DNA of 8,506 nt, from positions 1-8,506 of the forward strand of contig CAMPKR010000090.1 in NCBI GenBank assembly GCA_946887345.1, written 5' to 3'. The notes beneath the pieces are model-generated. The model ran no database searches, was not told the origin of the DNA, and saw only the letters and a list, made by a program, of their open reading frames with translations. Source of the DNA: an uncultured Bacteroidota bacterium. Lineage in GTDB: Bacteria; Bacteroidota; Bacteroidia; Chitinophagales; Chitinophagaceae. The first letter of the stretch is position 1, and each line of letters starts with the position of its first letter. The position numbers were made by a program, and so were the translations under genes. This document shows positions 1 to 6,451 of this stretch, piece by piece.

Positions 1-212
1 CTGGTGTATTTGTCAATTCTATAAAGGAGTGTGCTGTCAGCGCTGAAAATCTCAGTTTTGCCGAAGTCAGAGATCTGTGCTCCGAAAGGAATTCCCATTA
101 TATAAAATTTGCCATTCTCAGAGTACAGTTTGAAACCATGCGAGACAGGCATCCCCGCTTGTGCATGTACAAGCGGCAACAGGCAGGCGATAAGGAACAG
201 GAAACCTCGCAT
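1..212 (-). CDS. Exported protein of unknown function, N-terminal 70 residues only (runs off the left edge)
   Basis: On the minus strand an ATG at 212-210 opens a frame with no stop to the window edge, giving 70 residues. The protein begins MRGFLFLIACLLPLVHAQAG: a positive residue, a hydrophobic core and a Val-His-Ala cleavage site after residue 17. This is a good signal peptidase I leader and argues that the frame is real. The mature part seen (residues 18-70) is rich in Gly, Phe and Tyr, with stretches such as GKFYIMGIPFGAQISDFGK. I recognise no domain in it. It is probably periplasmic or outer-membrane associated; the leader shows no lipobox, since the only Cys (residue 10) lies inside the hydrophobic core. 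It is divergently transcribed from paaG with 43 nt between start codons, so the two may share a control region. Nothing in the visible part links it to phenylacetate metabolism. The C-terminus and function are unknown. Confidence 0.72.
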   Translation of the reverse strand, partial: MRGFLFLIACLLPLVHAQAGMPVSHGFKLYSENGKFYIMGIPFGAQISDFGKTEIFSADSTLLYRIDKYT

Positions 213-217
213 ATACC

Positions 218-225
218 TAAAGTTA
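218..225 (-). promoter_or_regulatory. Possible -7 element (TAACTTTA) for the exported-protein gene
   Basis: The minus strand reads TAACTTTA here, one base off the Bacteroidota -7 consensus TAnnTTTG. It ends 5 nt before the ATG at 212. If it is used, transcription would start at or almost at the start codon, giving a leaderless or nearly leaderless mRNA. No convincing -33 TTTG is seen at normal spacing, so support is weak. Confidence 0.25.
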
Positions 226-243
226 CAATGAAAATTTGTTCGT

Positions 244-251
244 TACCTTTA
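244..251 (+). promoter_or_regulatory. Possible -7 element (TACCTTTA) for paaG
   Basis: TACCTTTA matches TAnnTTTG except for the last base and ends 4 nt before the paaG ATG. A TTTG at 235-238 is far too close to act as its -33 partner. If real, the paaG transcript would be essentially leaderless. Weak support. Confidence 0.22.
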
Positions 252-255
252 CAGT

Positions 256-1035
256 ATGAGTAATACAGTACTGCTAAGCAAAGAAAACGGAGTTGGCTAC
301 ATCACATTAAACCGGCCTGAAAAATACAACAGCTTTAACCGGGAAATGGCCCTGGCACTGCAGGCGCACCTGGATGATTGCGAGAAAGATGATAGTGTGC
401 GCTGCATATACCTGACAGGCGCAGGCAAGGGCTTCTGTGCAGGACAAGACCTGGCAGATGCCAGCGATCCAAAGACCGTAGATTTTAATAAGATAATAGG
501 TGAGCACTATAATCCCGTGATCGAAAGATTCCGCAGGATAGAGAAACCAATAATTGCTGCCGTAAATGGCGTTGCGGCGGGTGCAGGGGCCAATATCGCC
601 CTTGCCTGCGATATTGTACTCGCAGCGGCAAGTGCTTCCTTTATACAGGCTTTTAGTAAAATAGGCTTGATACCCGATAGCGCCGGTACCTTTTTCCTGC
701 CAAGGCTGGTAGGTCCGCAGCGCGCAGCCGCGCTTATGATGAGCGGCGACAAAGTAATGGCCGAAGAGGCCGCTGCTATGGGCATGATCTATAAGGCTTA
801 CAATGATGAGGCTTTTGCTGCGGAGAGCAAAAAATATGCGGAGCAACTGGCTGCCATGCCCACCCGTGGATTGGGTCTCACCAAACGCCTGCTGAATAAG
901 ACCTTTGATAACACACTGGAGGAACAGCTCCGGATGGAAAAAGAAGTGCAGGTGGAGGCAGGAAAAACCGAAGACTTTGCCGAAGGAGTTAATTCTTTCC
1001 TTGAAAAAAGGAAGCCCCAGTTCAAAGGCAGGTAA
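256..1035 (+). CDS. paaG: 2-(1,2-epoxy-1,2-dihydrophenyl)acetyl-CoA isomerase PaaG (crotonase family)
   Basis: This 259-residue cytoplasmic enzyme fits the crotonase (enoyl-CoA hydratase/isomerase) fold. In the aerobic hybrid phenylacetate pathway PaaG isomerises the ring-epoxide of phenylacetyl-CoA to the seven-membered oxepin-CoA. Visible family marks are LNRPEKYNSFN at 18-28, the first oxyanion-hole segment GFCAGQDL at 59-66, the second, NGVAAGAGAN, at 104-113, and GLIPDSAGT at 137-145. Asp141 is the likely catalytic acid, the equivalent of the Asp in the PDxGGT motif of E. coli PaaG. The C-terminus (EGVNSFLEKRKPQFKGR) closely follows PaaG. Length is normal, about 260 residues. One small oddity is Ala at the first Gly of the usual PDxGGT motif. 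The start codon is the first ATG of the frame, in a 43-nt divergent region. paaE follows after 104 nt, which supports the pathway assignment over a generic enoyl-CoA hydratase. Some nomenclatures call this gene paaB. Confidence 0.9.
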   Translation: MSNTVLLSKENGVGYITLNRPEKYNSFNREMALALQAHLDDCEKDDSVRCIYLTGAGKGFCAGQDLADASDPKTVDFNKIIGEHYNPVIERFRRIEKPIIAAVNGVAAGAGANIALACDIVLAAASASFIQAFSKIGLIPDSAGTFFLPRLVGPQRAAALMMSGDKVMAEEAAAMGMIYKAYNDEAFAAESKKYAEQLAAMPTRGLGLTKRLLNKTFDNTLEEQLRMEKEVQVEAGKTEDFAEGVNSFLEKRKPQFKGR

Positions 1036-1106
1036 CGCATTAGACAAGGCTGCAATGTGAGGCTGTGCTGCTGATGCAGATCATAGTTTCCTAAGGCCTA
1101 TTTATG

Positions 1107-1114
1107 TAACTTCG
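1107..1114 (+). promoter_or_regulatory. Weak candidate -7 element (TAACTTCG) upstream of paaE
   Basis: In the 104-nt paaG-paaE spacer, TAACTTCG differs from TAnnTTTG by one base and lies 25 nt before the paaE ATG. No good -33 partner is visible. paaE could equally be read through from paaG, since I see no terminator hairpin with a T-run in the spacer. Confidence 0.18.
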
Positions 1115-1139
1115 CCATCCTGTAATACAAGAATTGTTA

Positions 1140-2228
1140 ATGTCTGTTGTGCTCAAGTTTTATCCGCTAAGGGTTAAAGAAGTAAGACCGGAAACGGCTG
1201 ATTGTGTATCTGTGTCCTTGGAAGTTCCCGGGGAATTGAAAGAGATCTTCCGTTTTGCTCCGGGCCAGTATCTTACTTTCCGTAAACATGTGGCCGACGC
1301 TGAGATACGCCGTTCGTATTCTATCTGCGCCAGTCCTAAGGATAATGAGCTTCGGGTGGCCATTAAGAAAGTGGAAGGCGGTAAATTTTCCGGTTATGCC
1401 AATGCGGAATTAAAGGAAGGCGACATACTGGATGTAATGCCGCCGCTGGGAAAATTCTCTCCTAAGGTAGATGCAGAGCACAAAGAGTATTTGGCGATAG
1501 CGGCAGGTAGCGGCATCACTCCCATTATGAGCATTATGAAGACCGTACTGGAAGATGAGCCCAACAGTAGCTTCACACTTATATACGGCAACCGCAGCCG
1601 TAACTCTGTTATTTTCCGCGAGCAGATAGAAGGCTTGAAGAATCAATACATGCAACGCCTCCGCCTGTTTCATATTCTTAGCCGCGAGTACATGGATGTG
1701 CCATTATTCAACGGCCGCATTGATGCAGAGAAGATAGAACAGTTCAGCAAAACGCTTGTACCAATAAAGGAAATAGATGAAGCATTCATCTGCGGTCCAG
1801 AGGATATGATATTGTCTGTCAGGCAGAAGCTGGTGGACCTGGGTATGCCTTCAGCTCATGTGCATATAGAACTTTTTACTTCTCCCGATCAACCTAAAGC
1901 TTCCCACGAAAAATGGGTAGCCGAACACAGGAAGGACGAGGGACCTATGAGCAAAGTGAGTATTACCCTTGACAGTGCCACTTTTGATATCGATCTGCCT
2001 TATCATGGCGAGAGTATACTGGACGCTGCGCTGAGACATGGTGCCGATCTGCCTTATGCCTGCAAAGGAGGCGTGTGCGCTACATGCAGGGCAAAAGTTA
2101 TAGAAGGCGAAGTAGTGATGGAGGTTAACTATGGCCTGGAACCTGACGAGGTGGAAAAAGGCTTTATACTTACCTGCCAGGCACACCCGAAAACAGAAAA
2201 AGTCGCAGTCGATTTCGATGCGAGATAG
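1140..2228 (+). CDS. paaE: Phenylacetyl-CoA 1,2-epoxidase reductase subunit PaaE
   Basis: This 362-residue iron-sulfur flavoprotein passes electrons from NAD(P)H through FAD and a [2Fe-2S] cluster to the di-iron oxygenase PaaABC, which epoxidises phenylacetyl-CoA. The domain order is that of PaaE. A ferredoxin-reductase FAD domain has RRSYSI at 57-62. The nicotinamide-binding domain has GSGITP at 123-128 and CGPED at 218-222. A C-terminal plant-type ferredoxin domain has cluster ligands Cys308, Cys313, Cys316 (CKGGVCATC) and Cys346. All four Cys are present. The frame could be extended two codons to a TTG at 1134, but the ATG at 1140 is the natural start. The gene stands 104 nt after paaG on the same strand and ends one base from the convergent arfB stop. 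PaaA, PaaB, PaaC and PaaD are not in the window, so the electron acceptor must be encoded elsewhere. Similar oxygenase reductases exist, but the paaG neighbour favours PaaE. Confidence 0.9.
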   Translation: MSVVLKFYPLRVKEVRPETADCVSVSLEVPGELKEIFRFAPGQYLTFRKHVADAEIRRSYSICASPKDNELRVAIKKVEGGKFSGYANAELKEGDILDVMPPLGKFSPKVDAEHKEYLAIAAGSGITPIMSIMKTVLEDEPNSSFTLIYGNRSRNSVIFREQIEGLKNQYMQRLRLFHILSREYMDVPLFNGRIDAEKIEQFSKTLVPIKEIDEAFICGPEDMILSVRQKLVDLGMPSAHVHIELFTSPDQPKASHEKWVAEHRKDEGPMSKVSITLDSATFDIDLPYHGESILDAALRHGADLPYACKGGVCATCRAKVIEGEVVMEVNYGLEPDEVEKGFILTCQAHPKTEKVAVDFDAR

Positions 2229-2229
2229 A

Positions 2230-2622
2230 CTACCAGTCCTTTTTCCGCATTTGTTTTTTTTCTGAATCTTTACGTTTACTGTCCAGCCGTTTTTCTTTTG
2301 CGGCTTTGGAGATCCTTGTTACCTTTCTTTTTTTAGGAACAACCAGGCTTTTGCCCACCAGTTCCAGCATTTTCGACAAGGCTATGCTTTTATTTTCCAG
2401 CTGAGATCGGGTCTCGCTGCTTTTCACTATCAGGTAGCCATCTTTGTTAATGCGCTTGCTGAGCTTGCTTGTTATGCGTTCCTTCTCTTCGTCGGAAAAC
2501 ACTGCGGATGAGCCCACATGCCACCAGGCCTCGGCCATGGTTTCCACCTTGTTGACGTTTTGCCCTCCTTTGCCCCCGCTACGGGCAGTTTTGAAGGATA
2601 TCTCTGAAGAAAAATCGCTCAT
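2230..2622 (-). CDS. arfB: Alternative ribosome-rescue peptidyl-tRNA hydrolase ArfB (YaeJ family)
   Basis: This 130-residue protein is a stand-alone, release-factor-like hydrolase that frees nascent peptides from ribosomes stalled without a stop codon. The catalytic GGQ is at 19-21 inside SGGKGGQNVNKV (15-26), the class I release-factor signature. Codon-recognition domains of RF1/RF2 are absent. The tail from about residue 96 is very basic (KKRK, KAAKEKR, KRKDSEKK, RKKDW). That fits the ArfB C-terminal extension that enters the empty mRNA channel. E. coli ArfB is 140 residues, so this one is full length. The ATG at 2622-2620 puts the GGQ at the usual distance from the N-terminus and lies 7 nt after a perfect TATTTTTG promoter motif. 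Its stop is separated from the paaE stop by one base, and it is divergent from the PAS-sensor gene. The other possibility, a release factor fragment, is unlikely given the intact ends. Confidence 0.93.
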   Translation of the reverse strand: MSDFSSEISFKTARSGGKGGQNVNKVETMAEAWWHVGSSAVFSDEEKERITSKLSKRINKDGYLIVKSSETRSQLENKSIALSKMLELVGKSLVVPKKRKVTRISKAAKEKRLDSKRKDSEKKQMRKKDW

Positions 2623-2629
2623 GTTAGTA

Positions 2630-2637
2630 CAAAAATA
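2630..2637 (-). promoter_or_regulatory. -7 promoter element TATTTTTG for arfB
   Basis: The minus strand reads TATTTTTG, a full match to the Bacteroidota -7 consensus TAnnTTTG. It ends 7 nt before the arfB ATG, so the expected transcript would start at or within a few bases of the start codon. No clear -33 TTTG is seen 19-21 nt upstream. Confidence 0.5.
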
Positions 2638-2678
2638 ACATTATACCAATTGTACTAGAAAAAAGCCCGTTCGCTTAT

Positions 2679-2686
2679 TATATTTG
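2679..2686 (+). promoter_or_regulatory. -7 promoter element TATATTTG for the PAS-sensor gene
   Basis: TATATTTG is a full match to TAnnTTTG and ends 11 nt before the ATG at 2698. It leaves only 2 nt before an in-frame GTG at 2689, which argues for the ATG as the real start. An ATTG at 2649-2652 is the nearest -33-like sequence, but the 26-nt gap is longer than usual. This element and the arfB one lie back to back within 60 bases. Confidence 0.5.
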
Positions 2687-2697
2687 AAGTGGATAAG

Positions 2698-3831
2698 ATG
2701 AGCCGCCAGGAGGAATATAGCAGCTTTTTTGATGAAGACCGGCCATTGGAGTCGGAGCCCGAGTTTGAGGCTTTCCGGGAGAGAATACTCTCTGCGGAGA
2801 AATCGTCGAATGGCATCAAGGCCATAGTTATTGTTATTAATGCCGTTGTTTACTTCCTGCTTACGGCCACAAACTTCTATGAGCCTGATAAAATAGAGCA
2901 CCATCCTATACTGGCCTATACTGTGCTGGCCCTGTCCTTCATCTACAGTGGTCTTTCTTATCTATACACCCCTTCTGAGAAATTCCCGGTTATGCTCGCC
3001 AGCTATTTCAGCTATGTGAGCGATATCATGTTCATTACCCTCTGGCTCTATGCCACTGGCGGCTTTAGTTCACCGTTCTACGTACTCTGGTATGTGGCCA
3101 TTGTGTCGGTAGCGCTAAGGTTTAACTGGCGCATTATGTGGGTGACCTCGGTCATTTACATCATGTCCTACTTTTCACTGCTATTGGTGCTCAGCCATGT
3201 GCATACTCCGCAGCACTTCAGTATTCTGCTCTTGCGCTGTTCTTTTATTGCGGTAATAGGGCATATCGCTTCGCTGATATCGAAAGAAACCTATGAGCAG
3301 ACAAAGCAGAAGGTGGAGATGAAAAATATTACCCGCAGCCTGCTGCACACCCAGCGAGAACTGCAGGAGAAAACGGACGAGCTGGAAAACCTGGCCGGCC
3401 TGCTGGAAGACAAGGTGACCGAGCGAACCAAAATACTGGAGAATAATACCAAAAACTTTGGCCTGCTTCTTGACTCAATACAATTGCTTACCTGGACAAC
3501 CACTCCTGAAGGCAAGGTGAACTATCGCAATAAGGCCTGGGATGATTTCTTCGCCGGCAGCGTAGATGGCAATAATTTGTCGGCTTTTGTACATCCGGAG
3601 GAAGTTGAGGAGGTGAAGAAAAGGTGGCGTGCCGCCAAGCAAACCGGACTTTCTGCCGAAGGTGAATTCAGGTGGAAAAGGCAGGATGGCAAATGGGTGA
3701 GCATGCAGGTTTGCATTAGTCCGTTACATAACGATAAGAGCAATGTCACCATGTGGATCGGAACAGCCAGCGAAGTAAGCAAACAAAGCAATAAATTTAC
3801 GGCTGATAAACAGTCCTCTAAAACACCATAA
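2698..3831 (+). CDS. Membrane-bound PAS-domain sensor protein without an output domain
   Basis: This 377-residue protein has three parts. Residues 1-40 are an acidic, soluble head. Residues 41-194 form about six hydrophobic helices (roughly 41-59, 72-90, 97-118, 124-141, 146-165, 175-194). Residues 195-250 are a charged coiled coil (QRELQEKTDELENLAGLLEDK), and about 253-361 form a PAS fold ending in MWIGTASEVSKQ. The membrane segment carries TGGFSSPF at 120-127, reminiscent of the GG-x-x-(N/S)-P-F motif in RegB-like and related six-helix sensor kinases. After the PAS only 16 polar residues remain. No HisKA or HATPase motifs (H-box, N, G1, G2), GGDEF, EAL or HTH are seen. It therefore looks like a kinase input module without its kinase. 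The start is the ATG at 2698, because the GTG at 2689 sits too close to the promoter motif. The exported TPR gene follows after 10 nt. The signal sensed and the partner are unknown. Confidence 0.78.
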   Translation: MSRQEEYSSFFDEDRPLESEPEFEAFRERILSAEKSSNGIKAIVIVINAVVYFLLTATNFYEPDKIEHHPILAYTVLALSFIYSGLSYLYTPSEKFPVMLASYFSYVSDIMFITLWLYATGGFSSPFYVLWYVAIVSVALRFNWRIMWVTSVIYIMSYFSLLLVLSHVHTPQHFSILLLRCSFIAVIGHIASLISKETYEQTKQKVEMKNITRSLLHTQRELQEKTDELENLAGLLEDKVTERTKILENNTKNFGLLLDSIQLLTWTTTPEGKVNYRNKAWDDFFAGSVDGNNLSAFVHPEEVEEVKKRWRAAKQTGLSAEGEFRWKRQDGKWVSMQVCISPLHNDKSNVTMWIGTASEVSKQSNKFTADKQSSKTP

Positions 3832-3841
3832 AGATACACAA

Positions 3842-4630
3842 GTGAAAGGAACAGGATTTCTGATGCTGGCGATGGTCGCCGCAAGTATTACCTACGCACA
3901 AGACAGCACAAGACTTGCAGAAAAGGCGCATAAAGCAGAACTGCAAGGCATGCTGCTCTATAGTACGAGGCCCGATTCTGCCATACTGCATTTCAGGGAG
4001 GCGGCAGACCTGTACAAATCGGCTAAGAATATGAAAGCTGCTGCGGTGTGTATACAAAACATTGCCGTGGTACATGAGGCTTATCGCAAAGACAATTACA
4101 AAGCGATGGAAGTGGGCAAGGAAGCCGTGACGCTTTGGAGGCAGACAAGTGATGCAAAAAGCACTGCAGATGCCTACAAATTCCTTGCCGCCCAGCATGT
4201 GAAAATGAATGATAACCTGAATGCGATAAAAAAATCTGATACCGCAGTTTCTTACTATACAAGGCTGAGTGACAATGGCGGCATTTCGGCGGTGTACATG
4301 AATATGGTTTCGCTGTATGAAGGGCAGAAGAATGTTGATTCGTCGGCGAAGTATGCCACTCGGGCCAGGGAAGCTATGGCCAGGACTAAGCACGCTGATT
4401 CGGCGCTGTTCCATATTGACAACGCTCTTTTCAGGATATACACCGTAGGTAACCGTGAGGCGGAAGCAAAAAAGCTTTTTAAAAAGCTATCTAAGAAAGT
4501 AAAAGGAGATATTTCTAAGCAGGATAGGTTAGGGTTCTATTATTACTCGTGGGTATACTACAACAAACTGAACCAGGCTGAAGAAGCGGATGTATACAAG
4601 AGGCAGTATGATGAGCTGAAGAAGCAGTAG
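3842..4630 (+). CDS. Exported TPR-like repeat protein, function unknown
   Basis: This 262-residue protein starts with GTG and has a clear signal peptide, MKGTGFLMLAMVAASITYAQ, with likely cleavage after Ala19. The GTG start keeps the Lys of the leader; an internal ATG at 3863 would shorten it to a poor leader. The rest is almost entirely helical, with repeated short helix pairs that look like tetratricopeptide repeats: about 45-80 (HFREAADLYKSAKNMKAAAV), 86-120, 127-160, 166-200 and 205-255. The family consensus is weak, so individual repeats cannot be placed with certainty. It is rich in Lys and Ala, as such periplasmic proteins often are. The gene starts 10 nt after the PAS-sensor stop, so the two are probably cotranscribed. 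I infer that this protein may act outside the inner membrane as a partner of that sensor, but nothing in the sequence proves it. It ends one base from the convergent glycosyltransferase stop. Confidence 0.72.
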   Translation: MKGTGFLMLAMVAASITYAQDSTRLAEKAHKAELQGMLLYSTRPDSAILHFREAADLYKSAKNMKAAAVCIQNIAVVHEAYRKDNYKAMEVGKEAVTLWRQTSDAKSTADAYKFLAAQHVKMNDNLNAIKKSDTAVSYYTRLSDNGGISAVYMNMVSLYEGQKNVDSSAKYATRAREAMARTKHADSALFHIDNALFRIYTVGNREAEAKKLFKKLSKKVKGDISKQDRLGFYYYSWVYYNKLNQAEEADVYKRQYDELKKQ

Positions 4631-4631
4631 C

Positions 4632-5756
4632 TTACTTCATAGCTATGCCAAGCAGCGCCTTTGCAAAAGTATCCCAGCTGTATTTTTTCTTTTCCTCCGC
4701 CAGGTTTTGCTGCAAGTCAGGAATTGAATCCGGTTCAAAGAATTTAAGGATGGCATTGGCTACAGATCCTGCATCAGGATTAGTAACGTAACCAACTTTT
4801 CCATCGGGTACTACTTCTGGCAGACCTCCCACGTTACTCACTACCATGGGCTTTTCAAAATGATAGGCTATCTGCGATATGCCACTTTGGGTAGCATTGT
4901 GGTAAGGTAGTACTACCAGGTCTGAGGCGCAGAAATAATAGCGTACTTCACTATCTGGAATGAAGTCTGTAAAAAGATGAATGTAGTTCTGAAGATCATG
5001 TTGCCTTATCTGGTCTTCATACGTCTCCCTGTCGGTATAGAATTCTCCCGCTACTATCAGTTTAATCCCCGCATCCTTCAGGCGCCTGTCTCCCATAGCT
5101 TCCAGCAATATATCCAGCCCCTTGTATTTGCGAATGAAGCCGAAAAAGAGCAGGTACTTTTCCTGTGGATTTAATCCAAGTTTTTCGCAGGCTTCCTCCT
5201 TCGAAAGCAGGGGGCCGAAATTGTCGTACAGTGGGTGGGGATTAAAGGCAGCAGGTTTATTGGTAAACTTCCGCAGGTCGTCCAGCACATCCTTACTCAT
5301 GGTAATGAAGCTGTGTATAGGCTTCAGGAAGTACTTGGTGAATACCGTATCTCCCGGCCGCTTCTCGTGCGGTATTACATTGTCGGCTATGCATAGGATC
5401 CGTGTATGTTTGTTTCGGCGAACAATACGCAGTATAGTGCCCAGCGCGGGTCCCATAAAGGGCAGCCAGTAGCGGACTATGATAAGGTCATGTTTTGCTT
5501 TTCTCATGATGCCGCCCACTGTGAACCAATTGAAGGGGTTCACTGAATTGATCAACGTGTATATCGTGATGTTTTCAGGTGCAGGCTCTGTGGTATATTG
5601 GGAGGTGCCGGGGAACAGGAAGGATGGATATTGCAGGGAGAATGAATAAATGCAGGCCTCATGTCCCTGCGACTGAAGCTCTTCAGCCAGCCGCTGGTCG
5701 AAGGTGGCCAGGCCTCCGCGTAAAGGATGTGCAGGACCAATGATCGCTATATTCAT
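4632..5756 (-). CDS. GT4-like family glycosyltransferase (GT-B fold), surface polysaccharide synthesis
   Basis: This 374-residue, probably cytoplasmic or membrane-peripheral enzyme has no signal peptide or clear transmembrane helix. The N-terminal domain opens with MNIAIIGPAHPLRGGLATFD, the Gly-rich acceptor-side loop of GT-B enzymes. The C-terminal donor domain shows LLFFGFIRKYKGLDILLEAM at 202-221, ASDLVVLPYHNATQSGISQI at 277-296 and VSNVGGLPEVV at 306-316. The usual E-x7-E motif of GT4 enzymes is not there: the region reads TQSGISQIAYHFEKP. The start ATG overlaps the stop of the nucleotidyltransferase gene in an ATGA, indicating translational coupling. With the heptose kinase and nucleotidyltransferase upstream, the donor may be GDP-D-glycero-D-manno-heptose, but this is inferred from context only. 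The acceptor and linkage are unknown. Its stop lies one base from the convergent TPR gene. Confidence 0.85.
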   Translation of the reverse strand: MNIAIIGPAHPLRGGLATFDQRLAEELQSQGHEACIYSFSLQYPSFLFPGTSQYTTEPAPENITIYTLINSVNPFNWFTVGGIMRKAKHDLIIVRYWLPFMGPALGTILRIVRRNKHTRILCIADNVIPHEKRPGDTVFTKYFLKPIHSFITMSKDVLDDLRKFTNKPAAFNPHPLYDNFGPLLSKEEACEKLGLNPQEKYLLFFGFIRKYKGLDILLEAMGDRRLKDAGIKLIVAGEFYTDRETYEDQIRQHDLQNYIHLFTDFIPDSEVRYYFCASDLVVLPYHNATQSGISQIAYHFEKPMVVSNVGGLPEVVPDGKVGYVTNPDAGSVANAILKFFEPDSIPDLQQNLAEEKKKYSWDTFAKALLGIAMK

Positions 5757-6451
5757 CCGAACAGTGTTTTAAAATCTACCTGTGCTTTATTGTAATCTTC
5801 CGGTATGCCAATATCTATAAAGTAGGCCTCGCTTTTGTAGGCGAAGAACTCCCTTTCATCTACGAATGCTTCCAGGTAATCTTTCTCAAAAGAAAATTTG
5901 GTGGGCAGGTCTTTATCTAACAAGTGCTTCCTGTTTACAATATATACACCACCGTTTATAAGGCCGCTATCGCGTCGCTGCTTCTCTTCAAACGACAATG
6001 CATGGTGTTTACTATCCTCGTTCACAACCCCGTACCTGTCAAAGTTTTCCATTCTCTTAAGCGCCAGGGATGTGCCCGCTTCCATATAGTCATGGAAATC
6101 GAAGAAATCTCTCAGGTCTACCCGGAACATAGTATCGCCATTCAGCACGGCTACATTTTCATTGTGCGCCTCCTTCATGGCCAGCAGTATGCCGCCACCT
6201 GTGCCCAGTGGCTCATTCTCTATTACATAGCTTATCTCAAAAGGCCAGCTGTGTTGCCTCAGCCAGTCGGTAATTACTTCAAATTTATATCCCAATGATA
6301 GTATTACCCGCCGGCAACCCTGTTCCTGCAGGTACACAAAAAGATAATGTAGGAATGGCTTGCCGTTCACAGGTGCCATGCATTTTGGGTAGTCTCCTAT
6401 TGTATCGCGAAGACGGGTACCCAAACCACCTGCTAATATCACACACTCCAT
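5753..6451 (-). CDS. hddC: Sugar-1-phosphate nucleotidyltransferase, probably D-glycero-D-manno-heptose 1-phosphate guanylyltransferase (HddC type)
   Basis: This 232-residue RmlA-like nucleotidyltransferase joins an NTP to a sugar 1-phosphate. The nucleotide loop is at 6-15 (LAGGLGTRLR, in full 6-15), followed by YPKCMAPVNGKPFLHY at 21-36 with Lys23 as the usual phosphate-contacting lysine. The second motif is ENEPLGTGGGILLAM at 78-92. The metal-binding LNGD is at 103-106, and FIDIGIPEDY lies near the C-terminus. The length fits the short HddC group and not longer mannose-1-phosphate guanylyltransferases with C-terminal beta-helix or cupin domains. The first 13 nt overlap the end of the HddA-type kinase gene, and the stop overlaps the glycosyltransferase start (ATGA). 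The kinase neighbour is the main reason for the heptose assignment. Base specificity (GTP over other NTPs) follows the HddC family and cannot be read directly from the sequence. Confidence 0.82.
   Translation of the reverse strand: MECVILAGGLGTRLRDTIGDYPKCMAPVNGKPFLHYLFVYLQEQGCRRVILSLGYKFEVITDWLRQHSWPFEISYVIENEPLGTGGGILLAMKEAHNENVAVLNGDTMFRVDLRDFFDFHDYMEAGTSLALKRMENFDRYGVVNEDSKHHALSFEEKQRRDSGLINGGVYIVNRKHLLDKDLPTKFSFEKDYLEAFVDEREFFAYKSEAYFIDIGIPEDYNKAQVDFKTLFG

Noticed and set aside
307..1047. Long minus-strand open frame opposite paaG (246 codons)
   Set aside because: It is an antisense shadow of paaG with no recognisable domain and a Cys/His-rich composition typical of shadow frames.
1134..1139. 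Two-codon extension of paaE to a TTG start
   Set aside because: The ATG at 1140 follows immediately in frame, and the extra Leu-Leu adds nothing recognisable.
1036..1139. RNA gene or terminator in the paaG-paaE spacer
   Set aside because: Only a 4-bp CTGC/GCAG stem is visible, with no T-run and no tRNA- or riboswitch-like pattern.
2689..2697. GTG start for the PAS sensor at 2689
   Set aside because: It lies only 2 nt after a perfect TATATTTG promoter motif, so the transcript would probably start downstream of it. The ATG at 2698 fits better.
3818..4414. Minus-strand open frame of 198 codons opposite the TPR gene
   Set aside because: It is a shadow frame rich in His, Cys and Arg that overlaps both the sensor end and the signal-peptide-bearing TPR gene, which is much better supported.
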